Positions 37,092 through 44,766 of a stretch of 64,000 nucleotides of DNA are shown here, piece after piece. The position numbers and the translations under genes are program-made. Origin of the DNA: Fodinibacter sp963800505 (GTDB lineage: Bacteria; Actinomycetota; Actinomycetes; Actinomycetales; Dermatophilaceae). The stretch covers positions 1 to 64,000 of the forward strand of contig CAWDBL010000002.1 of NCBI GenBank assembly GCA_963800505.1, written 5' to 3'. The notes beneath the pieces were generated by a model. That model searched no databases and was not told the DNA's origin. It worked only from the letters and a program-made list of their open reading frames with translations. Every line of letters begins with the position of its first letter. The first letter of the stretch is position 1.

Positions 37092-38086
37092 GCGCGCCGG
37101 CGATCGAGGCGGTCGACCTCGTCAAGCGGTTCGACGACTTCACGGCGGTCGACGGCGTCAGCTTCTCGGTGCCGTCGGGCACCGTGTTCTCGATGCTCGG
37201 CCCCAACGGCGCGGGCAAGACCACCACGGTGCGCATGATGACCACGCTGAGCATCCCGACCAGCGGAACCGCCCGGGTCGCCGGTTTCGACGTCGTCGCC
37301 GAGCCGGATGCCGTACGCCACCGGATGGGCCTGACCGCCCAGTCCGCCACGGTCGACGAGCTGCTCACCGGCCGCGAGAACCTCCGGCTGATCGGTGACC
37401 TCTACGGCCTCGACCGGCGGCTGGTGAAGCAGTCGATCGAAGAGCTGCTCGAGCGGTTCTCGCTGTCCGAGGCCGGCAACAAGGTGGTCAAGGACTACTC
37501 CGGCGGCATGCGGCGCCGGCTCGACCTCGCCGCGAGCCTGATCGCCACACCCCCGGTGCTCTTCCTCGACGAGCCGACCACCGGCCTCGACCCGCGCAGC
37601 CGGGTCGAGCTGTGGGGGGTGCTGCGCGACCTCGTGCGCGACGGCACCACCTTGTTCCTCACCACCCAGTACCTCGACGAGGCCGACCAGCTCGCCGACA
37701 ACATCGTGGTCGTCGACCACGGCCGGATCATCGCCCAGGGCACCCCGCTCGAGCTGAAGGACCAGTCCGGCGCGGCCAGCCTGGTCATCACGGTGAGCCG
37801 GCCCGGCGAGGTCGACCGGGCCGCCGAGCAGGTGCGCTCGGAGGTCGGCGAGCTCCACGTCGACCGTGACGCCCGGCGCATCACCGCTCCCGCCGAGGGG
37901 GTGGGTGCGCTCACCCGCATCGCCGCCCGGCTCGACGAGGCCGGCATCGACCTCGATGACATCGGCCTGCAACGGCCCAGCCTCGACGACGTCTTCCTCA
38001 ACCTCACCGGCCACAAGGCCGAGGTCGAGGTCGAGGCCGAGCAGGCGTTGTCCCACGACGAGCAGAAGACGGAGGCGGTCCGATGA
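37088..38086 (+). CDS. ABC transporter ATPase, DrrA type
   Basis: 332 aa. Walker A GPNGAGKTTT near residue 38, Q-loop TAQSATVDELLTGREN, signature YSGGMRRRLDLA, Walker B LFLDEPTTGLDPRSR and switch TTQYLDEADQLAD. The C-terminal ~110 residues are the extra domain of daunorubicin-resistance (DrrA) ATPases. It powers export by the permease encoded next, with which it shares a 4-bp ATGA overlap. Substrate probably a hydrophobic drug or lipid. Confidence 0.93.
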   Translation: MSAPAIEAVDLVKRFDDFTAVDGVSFSVPSGTVFSMLGPNGAGKTTTVRMMTTLSIPTSGTARVAGFDVVAEPDAVRHRMGLTAQSATVDELLTGRENLRLIGDLYGLDRRLVKQSIEELLERFSLSEAGNKVVKDYSGGMRRRLDLAASLIATPPVLFLDEPTTGLDPRSRVELWGVLRDLVRDGTTLFLTTQYLDEADQLADNIVVVDHGRIIAQGTPLELKDQSGAASLVITVSRPGEVDRAAEQVRSEVGELHVDRDARRITAPAEGVGALTRIAARLDEAGIDLDDIGLQRPSLDDVFLNLTGHKAEVEVEAEQALSHDEQKTEAVR

Positions 38087-38928
38087 CCTCCACCACGGTG
38101 ACCCACTTCCAGGCGACCCACCCCGACGAGCGCGGCGCCGCCGGCACCCGGCAGATCGGGGCGCTGATCCGCCGCAACCTCACCCACATCAAGCGCCAGC
38201 CCGAGATGCTCACCGACGTCACCATCCAGCCGGTGATGTTCGTGCTGCTCTTCGCGTTCGTCTTCGGCGGGTCGATCAACATCCCCGGCGTCGACTACAA
38301 GGAGTGGCTGCTGCCCGGCATCATGGCGCAGACCATGGCGTTCAGCTCGTTCGTCGTGGCCATCGGGCTCAACAACGACCTCGGCAAGGGCATCGTCGAC
38401 CGGTTCCGCTCGCTGCCGATCGGCCGCGGCGCGGTCGTCGTGGCCCGCAGCGTCTCCAGCCTCATCCACTCCAGCCTGGGCATCGTCGTCATGTCGGTCA
38501 CCGGGCTCTTCATCGGGTGGGGCATCAACAACGGCGTGGCCGAAGGCCTGCTCGGCTACGGGCTGCTCGTGCTGTTCGGGTTCATGATGATCTGGATCGG
38601 CATCCTGGTCGGGTCGTCGCTGCGCTCGGTCGAGGCCGTGCAGGGCGTCATGTTCGTCACGATCTTCCCGATCACGTTTCTCAGCAACGCGTTCGCGCGG
38701 CCCGAGGGCATGCCCCCGGTGTTGCGCTGGCTCGCCGAGTGGAACCCGATCAGCGCGCTGGTCCAGGCGCTGCGCGAGCTGTGGGGCAACGAGGGCTTCC
38801 CGGTGCCACCCGATGCCGCGCTGCCACTGCAGTACCCCGTCACCGCGACGCTCATCTGGACCATCGGGCTGTCCGCCATCCTGGCGCCGCTCGCGATCCG
38901 GGCCTACGTGCGCCGCACCACTGACTGA
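38083..38928 (+). CDS. ABC-2 type permease, DrrB type
   Basis: 281 aa with six predicted membrane spans. Basic N terminus RRNLTHIKRQPEML then VTIQPVMFVLLFAFVFGG is the DrrB/ABC-2 signature start; the conserved LPIGRGAVVVARS coupling loop and the central FVTIFPITFLSNAFARPEGMPP motif are present. Partner of the upstream ATPase; together they form an efflux pump of the daunorubicin-resistance class. Confidence 0.93.
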   Translation: MTSTTVTHFQATHPDERGAAGTRQIGALIRRNLTHIKRQPEMLTDVTIQPVMFVLLFAFVFGGSINIPGVDYKEWLLPGIMAQTMAFSSFVVAIGLNNDLGKGIVDRFRSLPIGRGAVVVARSVSSLIHSSLGIVVMSVTGLFIGWGINNGVAEGLLGYGLLVLFGFMMIWIGILVGSSLRSVEAVQGVMFVTIFPITFLSNAFARPEGMPPVLRWLAEWNPISALVQALRELWGNEGFPVPPDAALPLQYPVTATLIWTIGLSAILAPLAIRAYVRRTTD

Positions 38929-38971
38929 GGCCGTCTCCGGGAGGGGACGTGGGGGTGTGGGGGTGCCGCCG

Positions 38972-38977
38972 TACGAT
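38972..38977 (+). promoter_or_regulatory. -10 box TACGAT for NifX-like gene
   Basis: Ends 6 bases before the ATG at 38984; leaderless start predicted. Confidence 0.45.
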
Positions 38978-38983
38978 CGCCCC

Positions 38984-39328
38984 ATGATCATCGGCGTCAC
39001 CACCACACCGCACGGCACCGTGGGCGGCGGCCTCGGCCGCGCCCAGACGGTGGCCGTGGCCGACGTCCGCGACGGCGAGGTCACCTCGTTCACCGAGGTG
39101 CCCGTCGGCTGGGGCGACCTGCACGGCATCGGCCCGGAGGGCACCCACCACGCCCGCATCGTGCGCTTCGTCCGCGAGCACGACATCGAACGCGTCGTGA
39201 CCAGCGGCCTCGGCGAGGGGATGCGCACCACGATGGGCAAGCTCGGGGTGGTCGTGCGCACCGACCTCACCGGCGACGCGCGGGCCGCGGCCGTCACCGC
39301 CGCCACGACCGACCCGCCCACGCCGTAG
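38984..39328 (+). CDS. NifX/NifB-type dinitrogenase cofactor-binding-like protein
   Basis: 114 aa. A complete single NifX-like domain: IIGVTTTPHGTVGGGLGRAQ start, alternating strands and helices, RIVRFVREHDIERVVTSGLGEGM at the cofactor-binding edge. In nitrogen fixers this fold carries FeMo-cofactor precursors; there are no nif genes here, so a general metal-cluster or small-ligand binding role is more likely. Stands alone with its own leaderless promoter. Confidence 0.75.
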   Translation: MIIGVTTTPHGTVGGGLGRAQTVAVADVRDGEVTSFTEVPVGWGDLHGIGPEGTHHARIVRFVREHDIERVVTSGLGEGMRTTMGKLGVVVRTDLTGDARAAAVTAATTDPPTP

Positions 39329-39363
39329 GTCCCTCGCCGATCGGCCGCGGGGGGTCGGCGTGG

Positions 39364-39369
39364 TTGCAT
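39364..39369 (+). promoter_or_regulatory. -10-like TTGCAT before phzF
   Basis: Ends 6 bases before the ATG at 39376. The TTG here is also an in-frame alternative start, but the spacing fits a -10 box better. Confidence 0.35.
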
Positions 39370-39375
39370 GGCCGC

Positions 39376-40214
39376 ATGCCTGCCGTGCGCTTCGTCGACG
39401 TGTTCTCCGAGTCCACCTGCCGCGGGAACGCGTTGGCCGTGTTCCACGACGCCGACGACCTCACCGACGAGCAGATGGCGACCATCGCCCGCTGGACCAA
39501 CCTGTCGGAGACGACCTTCCTGTGCGCACCGACCGACCCCGGCGCCGACTACCGGGTGCGCATCTTCACCACCGGCGGTGAGCTGCCCTTCGCTGGGCAC
39601 CCAACGCTCGGCAGCGCGCACGCCTGGCTCGAGGCCGGCGGCCGCCCGGCATCCGAGGGGGTCGTGGTGCAGCAGTGTGCCGCCGGCCTGGTGGAGGTGC
39701 GGCGTGACGAGCGGCTCCGCTTCGCCGCGCCCCGGCTGACCCGTACCGGCCCGGTGGCCGGGGGGAGGCGGCACGCGTCGTCACGGCTCTGGGCCTGGAC
39801 CCGGCCGACGTGCTCGAGACCGCCTGGGTCGACAACGGGCCCGGGTGGGTCGGGGTGCTGGTGCGGTCACCGGATGCCGTGCTCGCAGCGGTGCCGGACC
39901 CCAGCCTGTGTGCCGGGCTCAAGGCCGGCTTCGTCGCGGTCTACCCGCCCGGGGCTCGTGACGACGGGGTCGCTGCCGAGGTGCGGGCGATCTACTCCGA
40001 CGGGCGCGACGTCGCCGAGGACCCCGTCACCGGCAGCCTCAACGCCGGTCTGGCCCAGTGGCTGGTGCCGGCGGGGCACCTGCCCGAGCACTACGTCGCC
40101 GCCCAGGGCACCGTCATCGGCCGGCTCGGGCGGGTGCACGTCGACGTCGTCGACGGCACGGTGTGGGTCGGCGGCGCCACCCGCACCGTCATCACCGGCG
40201 ACCGCCCCACCTGA
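39376..40214 (+). pseudogene. PhzF-family isomerase gene with frameshift
   Basis: Encodes a PhzF/diaminopimelate-epimerase-fold protein in two frames. The first part (from ATG 39376) has FVDVFSESTCRGNALAVF, SETTFL with the catalytic Glu, and TTGGELPFAGHPTLG. After a run of six G at 39760-39765 the frame is lost; the remaining family sequence (DVLETAWVDNGPGW ... DVAEDPVTGSLNAGLAQWL) continues in the -1 frame to the TGA at 40212-40214. One extra G would restore a 279-aa protein, the normal size. Either a real inactivating indel or a sequencing error in a G run. The out-of-frame extension to 40473 runs into repeats and is meaningless. Confidence 0.85.
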
Positions 40215-40217
40215 CCC

Positions 40218-40309
40218 GTCCCCAGATCGACCAATAGGTCACACGGGGGACACGGGGACCGCCCCACCTGGCCCCGTCCCCAGATCGACCAATAGGTCAC
40301 ACGGGGGAC
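40218..40309. repeat. Two 34-bp dyad units
   Basis: Units start at 40218 and 40276, both forward, core GACCAATAGGTC, outer GTCCC/GGGAC, period 58 bp. Followed by a decaying run of GGGGGACAC words to about 40332. Confidence 0.9.
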
Positions 40310-40690
40310 ACGGGGGACGCGGGGGACACGGAGGCAGTCCAGTGCAAACCCAGGGGTCGACGGCGACGGGGACACCGGGCCACCGGATGCCGTGGCCTCT
40401 GACCAGAAGCACCCCGGATCAACCCGAGCTACCCCGTGGTAGGGGCGTGATCGCACCACCTACCGCGCCGTAGCGCACCCCACGTCGGGGGAGGCCCCAT
40501 TCCGCCGCCGGGCAGCCGGATGCCGTGGGCTCGGGTCGTTACTCCGGGCTCGGGTCCGTACTCCCGTTACGTGCCGCTGCAGCAGCACGAATCCGGAGTA
40601 ACGACACACATCCGGAGCAACGACCCGAGCCGGCAACCGCGACAGGAGCGGCGGAATGCCGCGGGCGAGCCAGCCGCAGGGGAAGGAGGG

Positions 40691-40863
40691 GAGCGGCGGA
40701 TGCCGTGGGCGGGCCGACCAGCGAAGGCGCGGGAAGCATGGGTGCGCACGGCTCAATGAGCGGAGCGGTCGGATGCCGTGGGCGAGCCGACCAGCGAAGG
40801 CGGGGAAGCATGGGTGCGCACGACGGAATGAGCGGAGCGGCGGGATGCCGTGGGCGAGCCGAT
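40691..40863 (+). repeat. 72-bp tandem repeat, about 2.4 copies
   Basis: Copies start at 40691, 40763 and 40835 with GAGCGG then GGATGCCGTGGGCG; two are full length and share GACCAGCGAAGGC and GAAGCATGGGTGCGCACG. The period is a multiple of three but the repeat is not in a supported gene. Confidence 0.85.
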
Positions 40864-40883
40864 GGACGGGTCTGGCGGCGGGT

Positions 40884-40970
40884 CCCACGCTCGGCGTGGG
40901 CGCATTCTCGAGCGCCAGCCGGGCCCCACGCTCTGCGTGGCGTGGGCGTGGGCGTGGGCGTGGGCGTGGA
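40884..40970 (+). repeat. Small hairpins and CGTGGG microsatellite
   Basis: CCCACGC-TCG-GCGTGGG at 40884-40900 and CCACGC-TCT-GCGTGG at 40926-40940, running directly into four tandem CGTGGG hexamers (40941-40964) and a fifth degenerate one. Confidence 0.8.
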
Positions 40971-41041
40971 TGCGGATGGTCAACGGCCGCACACGGCATC
41001 CCACCCGTGCAGCGGTGAGCCGAGGCGCGACCCAGCCAGGT

Positions 41042-41181
41042 GTCCCCCGTGTGACCTATTGGTCGATGTGGGGACACCGGCGCCACGGGATGCCGTCCCC
41101 CGTGTGACCTATTGGTCGATGTGGGGACACCGGTGCCACGGGATGCCGTCCCCCGTGTGACCTATTGGTCGATGTGGGGAC
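41042..41181. repeat. Three reverse 34-bp dyad units
   Basis: Units start at 41042, 41095 and 41148, all in reverse orientation (core GACCTATTGGTC), period exactly 53 bp. The array ends 5 bases before the greA terminator hairpin. Confidence 0.92.
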
Positions 41182-41185
41182 ACGA

Positions 41186-41217
41186 CGAGGGGCCGGGTCC
41201 ATGGACCCGGCCCCTCG
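41186..41217 (-). terminator. greA terminator hairpin
   Basis: 32-bp near-continuous palindrome, CGAGGGGCCGGGTCC against its complement around a CATGG centre, 36 bases after the greA stop on its strand. No T-run, as usual in GC-rich actinobacteria. Confidence 0.75.
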
Positions 41218-41252
41218 GCATCCGACCTTGACGGGCCGGCGATGCGGCTCGC

Positions 41253-41750
41253 TCAGCCGTCGTAGGGCTTGGTGGCGAGCACCTTGACCTCGATCTGCTT
41301 GCCGTTGGGGGCCTCGTAGGTGACGGTGTCGCCGACCTTGGCGCCGTTGACGGCCGCGCCGATGGGGGACTTCTCGGAGAACACGTGCATCGAGTCGTCG
41401 GTGATCTCGCGCGAGCCGAGCAGGAAGGTCTCCTCGTCGCCGAACATGTCGACGGTGACGACCATGCCGGGCTCGACGACGCCGTCGTCGGCCGGGGTCT
41501 CGCCGATGACGGCGGTCTCGAGCAGCTGGGTGAGCTGGCGGATGCGGGCCTCCATCTTGCCCTGCTCCTCCTTGGCGGCGTGGTAGCCGCCGTTCTCCTT
41601 GAGGTCACCCTCTTCGCGGGCGGCCTCGATCTTCTTGGCGATCTCGGTGCGGCCCGGCCCGGAGAGCTCGTCGAGCTCGGCCTGGAGGCGGTCGAACGCC
41701 CCCTGGGTCAGGAAGCTCGCCTGGTTGGCGGTCTCGGTCACGTCACTCAC
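41253..41750 (-). CDS. greA: Transcription elongation factor GreA
   Basis: 165 aa. N-terminal antiparallel coiled coil whose tip GDLKENGGYHAAKEEQ carries the acidic residues that enter the RNA polymerase secondary channel and stimulate cleavage of backtracked RNA. The C-terminal FKBP-like domain contains SPIGAAVNGAKVGDTVTYEAPNG. GTG at 41750 with AGGA upstream. A TAGACT -10 box on the same strand lies at 41876-41881, giving a leader of about 120 bases. Neighbours DUF4307 and mca match the mycobacterial order. Confidence 0.95.
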   Translation of the reverse strand: MSDVTETANQASFLTQGAFDRLQAELDELSGPGRTEIAKKIEAAREEGDLKENGGYHAAKEEQGKMEARIRQLTQLLETAVIGETPADDGVVEPGMVVTVDMFGDEETFLLGSREITDDSMHVFSEKSPIGAAVNGAKVGDTVTYEAPNGKQIEVKVLATKPYDG

Positions 41751-42032
41751 TCCTGGATCATGGGCGGCGCCTGCCCGCAGGGGGGCGGCACCTCGGTGCT
41801 ACGGCAACGGGCCCGGGTTCCGAGGATGCCGTGCGGCATGCGTGTCGGACCCAGACCCGAGGTGATGAAGGGGACAGTCTACCAAGCCGGACGTGAATCC
41901 CCACATGGACAGCCCCGCGGGTGGCCACGCCGAAGCCGCCGCGGGTCAGGTGACACCCCGGTGGTGGGGATCCGCACGACGTCGGGAACGGGTCGGGTCA
42001 GGCGCGTCGGCAGGGCCTGCCGCGGCCGGGGC

Positions 42033-42410
42033 TCAGGGCTTGTCGAGCTGCCGGACGCACGAGTCGACGACACCGGTCACCGCCCGCACGCTGGTGCGCA
42101 GCGTCACCACCCGGTGCACCGAGCTGGGCCCCTGCGCAGGCACGCTGTCGTCGACCGTGCCGACCCGGCCGCGGCCGCCGTCCAGCGCCGTGATCCGGCA
42201 GAGCACCGCCACGCCGGCGGGCCGGTGCAGGTCGTACTCCACGACGATCGAGGTGTCGCTCTCGACCCGGTAGGCGGTCACCTCCGGACGCACGCTGCCG
42301 ACCGTGCTGACGATGCCCCACCAGACGATGACACCGATGGCGGCCAGGCAGCCGAGAATGCCGACCACCCACCAGCGGGTGGTGCCGGGAGCGGGGCGGG
42401 GCAACGGCAT
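42033..42410 (-). CDS. DUF4307 membrane protein
   Basis: 125 aa, one N-terminal transmembrane helix (WWVVGILGCLAAIGVIVWWGI) and a ~90-residue outer domain with two cysteines (VAVLCRITA and VDSCVRQ) that could pair. DUF4307 proteins are found beside mca and greA across actinobacteria; function unknown. Divergent from mca with 113 bases between starts and a palindrome in the gap. Confidence 0.85.
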   Translation of the reverse strand: MPLPRPAPGTTRWWVVGILGCLAAIGVIVWWGIVSTVGSVRPEVTAYRVESDTSIVVEYDLHRPAGVAVLCRITALDGGRGRVGTVDDSVPAQGPSSVHRVVTLRTSVRAVTGVVDSCVRQLDKP

Positions 42411-42464
42411 ACGGGTCCTTGGTCTGGGCTGGCGTGCGGTGGTCTGAGGGACGGCACCGGATGA

Positions 42465-42487
42465 GAGGATGGACGGCGTCCATTCTC
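42465..42487. promoter_or_regulatory. Palindrome between DUF4307 gene and mca
   Basis: 10-bp arms with one mismatch (GAGGATGGAC at 42465-42474, GTCCATTCTC at 42478-42487), spacer GGC. Lies between divergent starts at 42410 and 42524; candidate shared operator. Confidence 0.45.
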
Positions 42488-42523
42488 GGGTACGCCCCGA
42501 GAGCGCTGCAGGGAAGGGTCTCC

Positions 42524-43462
42524 ATGTCCGACCGGCTCCGGCTCATGTGCGTGCACGCGCACCCGGACGACGAGTCCAGCAAGGGCGCGGCGACGATGGC
42601 GCGCTACGTCGACGAGGGCCGCGAGGTGCTCGTGGTGTCGTGCACCGGGGGCGAGCGCGGCGACGTGCTCAACCCGAGGCTGAAGAACGACGTGCACATC
42701 CTGCGCGACCTCGCCCAGGTGCGCCGTGACGAGATGGCCGCGGCGCAGGCGATCCTCGGCGTGCAGCACACCTGGCTCGGCTTCGTCGACTCCGGCCTGC
42801 CCGAGGGCGACCCGCTGCCCCCGCTGCCGGAGGGCTGTTTCGCGCTCGAGCCGCTGTCGGTCACCTCCGAGGCACTGGTGCGCGAGATCCGCCGTTTCCG
42901 CCCGCACGTCGTCACGACCTACGACGAGAACGGCGGCTACCCGCACCCCGACCACGTCATGTGCCACGACGTGTCGATGGCGGCCGTGGTCGCGGCCGGC
43001 GACCCCGAGGCGTTTCCGCACGCCGGGCCGGCCTGGCAGCCGCTGAAGGTCTACTACAACCAGACCTTCAGCCGGGCCCGCATCGAGGCGTTCCACGAGG
43101 CGCTCACGTCGCTGGGGGAGGAGAGCCCGTATGCCGAGTGGCTCGAGAACTGGTCGCGCCCCGACCGCGCGGTGACCACCCGGGTCGAGTGCGCGGCCTG
43201 GTTCGAGCGCCGGGATGCCGCGTTGCTCGCCCACGCCACCCAGGTCGACCCCGAGGGCACCTGGTTCCGGGTCACCCGGGAGGTGCAGGCCCGGGTCTGG
43301 CCGACCGAGGACTACGAGGCGGCCCTGTCCTTCATCCCGATCGCCGAGGGCGAGGACGACCTCTTCGCCGGCATCCCCACCGACGTGGCCGAGGCCGACA
43401 CCCTCGCGACCTCCGGCGACCTGCAGGTCGCCCTCGACACCCGCACGGAGCGTGAGGCATGA
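42524..43462 (+). CDS. mca: Mycothiol S-conjugate amidase
   Basis: Zinc amidase that splits mycothiol-S-conjugates of toxins and antibiotics into a mercapturic acid for export and GlcN-Ins for reuse. 312 aa. The LmbE-type zinc site begins MCVHAHPDDESSKGA (His13, Asp16 positions) and continues with YPHPDHVMCHD near residue 140-146. NQTFSRARIEAFHEAL is a mca-type segment distinguishing it from MshB. ATG at 42524 with GGGAAGGG upstream. Strong marker that the host makes mycothiol. Confidence 0.94.
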   Translation: MSDRLRLMCVHAHPDDESSKGAATMARYVDEGREVLVVSCTGGERGDVLNPRLKNDVHILRDLAQVRRDEMAAAQAILGVQHTWLGFVDSGLPEGDPLPPLPEGCFALEPLSVTSEALVREIRRFRPHVVTTYDENGGYPHPDHVMCHDVSMAAVVAAGDPEAFPHAGPAWQPLKVYYNQTFSRARIEAFHEALTSLGEESPYAEWLENWSRPDRAVTTRVECAAWFERRDAALLAHATQVDPEGTWFRVTREVQARVWPTEDYEAALSFIPIAEGEDDLFAGIPTDVAEADTLATSGDLQVALDTRTEREA

Positions 43463-43836
43463 ACGAGGCACCCACCGCCGACGGCGGGCCGGGCTTCCTG
43501 GCCTTCCTCGCCTTCTTCCTCCTGGCCATCGCGCTGTGGTTCCTGATGCGGAACATGAACGCCCGGATGCGACGGATGTCCTACCGCCAGCAGGCGGCCC
43601 ACCGCACCAAGGACGACGCGCAGGCCGGCCCCGGCGACCTCGACACCGAGGATGACGGCCCGGCCACCGGTGCAACCGCAGGCGGCGGTGCGGCCGCAGG
43701 CGGCGGCACTGGGGACACGGCATCCGCGCCGGTGGACCCGGCATCCGGGCCGGTCGACCAGGCGAGCGCGCTCGAGCCCGACCACGCGAGCCAGGCCGAC
43801 ACCCCCGACGACGAGGTGCCCGGCGCCGGGCGCTGA
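43459..43836 (+). CDS. Small single-pass membrane protein
   Basis: 125 aa. One transmembrane helix at about 12-30 (FLAFLAFFLLAIALWFLM), then a basic Met/Arg patch (RNMNARMRRMSYRQQAA) and an acidic, Gly/Ala/Pro-rich disordered tail. Positionally equivalent to the small membrane protein after mca in mycobacteria. ATG overlaps the mca stop (ATGA). No known function. Confidence 0.75.
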   Translation: MNEAPTADGGPGFLAFLAFFLLAIALWFLMRNMNARMRRMSYRQQAAHRTKDDAQAGPGDLDTEDDGPATGATAGGGAAAGGGTGDTASAPVDPASGPVDQASALEPDHASQADTPDDEVPGAGR

Positions 43837-43856
43837 CGTCGGCGACCCGAGCGGGG

Positions 43857-44576
43857 TCAGACGACCGCCGGGCCGGTCAGCGCCAGCGAGGCGGCGACGA
43901 AGTGCGCCGTGAAGGCCAGGATGGTCAGCGCGTGGAAGACCTCGTGGAAGCCGAACCAGCGCGGTGAGATGTTCGGCCGCTTGGTGCCGTAGACGATGGC
44001 GCCGAGGCTGTAGAGCGCCCCGCCGATCACGACCCAGGTCATCACGGCAGCCCCGGCGTGCTGCAGCAGCGGGCCGAAGTAGAAGACGGCGACCCACCCG
44101 AGCATCAGGTAGGCGGGTACGTAGAGCCAGCGCGGGGCGCCGGACCAGAACACCCGGAAGAGCACGCCCAGGAAGGCGCCGCTCCACACGATGATGAGCA
44201 TCCGCTTGGCCTGAGGGGCGGGCAGCAGCAGGGCGAACGGCGTGTAGGTGCCGGCGATGATCAGGAAGATGTTGGAGTGGTCGAACCGGCGCAGGAAGCC
44301 CCCGACCCGCGGCGACCAGGTGCCGCGGTGGTAGACCGCAGAGGTGCCGAACAGCAGCACCGCGGTGCCCGCGAACACGGCCGCCGAGACCTTCTCCTTG
44401 GTGGTGCCGGCGAGCACGATGAGGATGATGCCCGCCACCAGCGCCACGGGGGTCATGCCGGCGTGCAGCCAGCCGCGCAGCTTGGGCTTGACGTGGTCGA
44501 TGGCCGTCTCGACGCGCTGTTCGAGGGCCTCGCGGCGGCTCGGCTCGGCGCCGGGCGTCGGCTCGGTCTGCGTCAT
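43857..44576 (-). CDS. Hemolysin III/PAQR-type membrane protein
   Basis: 239 aa with seven predicted membrane helices. Conserved PAQR metal-site residues: SAVYHRGTW in helix 2, FDHSNIFLIIAGTYTPF, and FHEVFHALTILAFTAHF near the end, each giving His/Asp/Ser candidates for a buried zinc site as in adiponectin-receptor hydrolases. Membrane-lipid homeostasis is the family's general role. On its strand TAGGTT (a -10 candidate) lies shortly before the ATG. Convergent with the small membrane protein gene. Confidence 0.9.
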   Translation of the reverse strand: MTQTEPTPGAEPSRREALEQRVETAIDHVKPKLRGWLHAGMTPVALVAGIILIVLAGTTKEKVSAAVFAGTAVLLFGTSAVYHRGTWSPRVGGFLRRFDHSNIFLIIAGTYTPFALLLPAPQAKRMLIIVWSGAFLGVLFRVFWSGAPRWLYVPAYLMLGWVAVFYFGPLLQHAGAAVMTWVVIGGALYSLGAIVYGTKRPNISPRWFGFHEVFHALTILAFTAHFVAASLALTGPAVV

Positions 44577-44766
44577 TGCGCAACCCTAACCTACCCGAGC
44601 GTAAGTTACGGTTCTGGAGACGTGTGACCCACGCCTCGGGCCACCCGGCCCCACGCGGCGGGCGGTCGAGCCTGCTGCTGCCATTCGGCGTGCGGGAGTA
44701 GCGTGGGACGCGCCGTCCGCGACCGCGCGGCGCGCAGGTCCGGACACCAGGTGGGAGGCCAGGCGC

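Larger units (their letters stand above)
40215..41252. other. Repeat-rich 1-kb non-coding region
   Basis: No credible gene between phzF and greA. In order it holds two 34-bp dyad units (40218-40309), a near-perfect 20-bp inverted repeat with arms 40528-40547 and 40612-40631 (one mismatch) plus an extra copy of the right arm core at 40593-40605, a 72-bp tandem repeat, two short CCACGC/GCGTGG hairpins, a CGTGGG microsatellite, three reverse 34-bp units (41042-41181) and the greA hairpin. Open frames here are low-complexity translations of repeats. Confidence 0.85.

Noticed and set aside
35717..38928. Antibiotic biosynthetic gene cluster
   Set aside because: Methyltransferase, VOC and exporter are suggestive, but no polyketide, NRPS, glycosyltransferase or regulator gene accompanies them.
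39760..39766. Programmed -1 frameshift in phzF
   Set aside because: A G run permits slipping, but PhzF proteins are not known to use recoding and no downstream stimulatory structure is evident; a simple indel or sequencing error is more likely.
40091..41160. Several 60-210 codon frames on both strands in the repeat island
   Set aside because: Their sequences are translations of the 34-bp, 72-bp and hexamer repeats; no domain, start signal or codon periodicity of a real gene.
41042..41181. CRISPR array (regular repeats of 34 bp with ~19-bp spacers)
   Set aside because: Spacing is regular, but the gaps are near-identical to each other, the units are palindromic and occur elsewhere in inverted pairs and inside a gene, and there are no cas genes.
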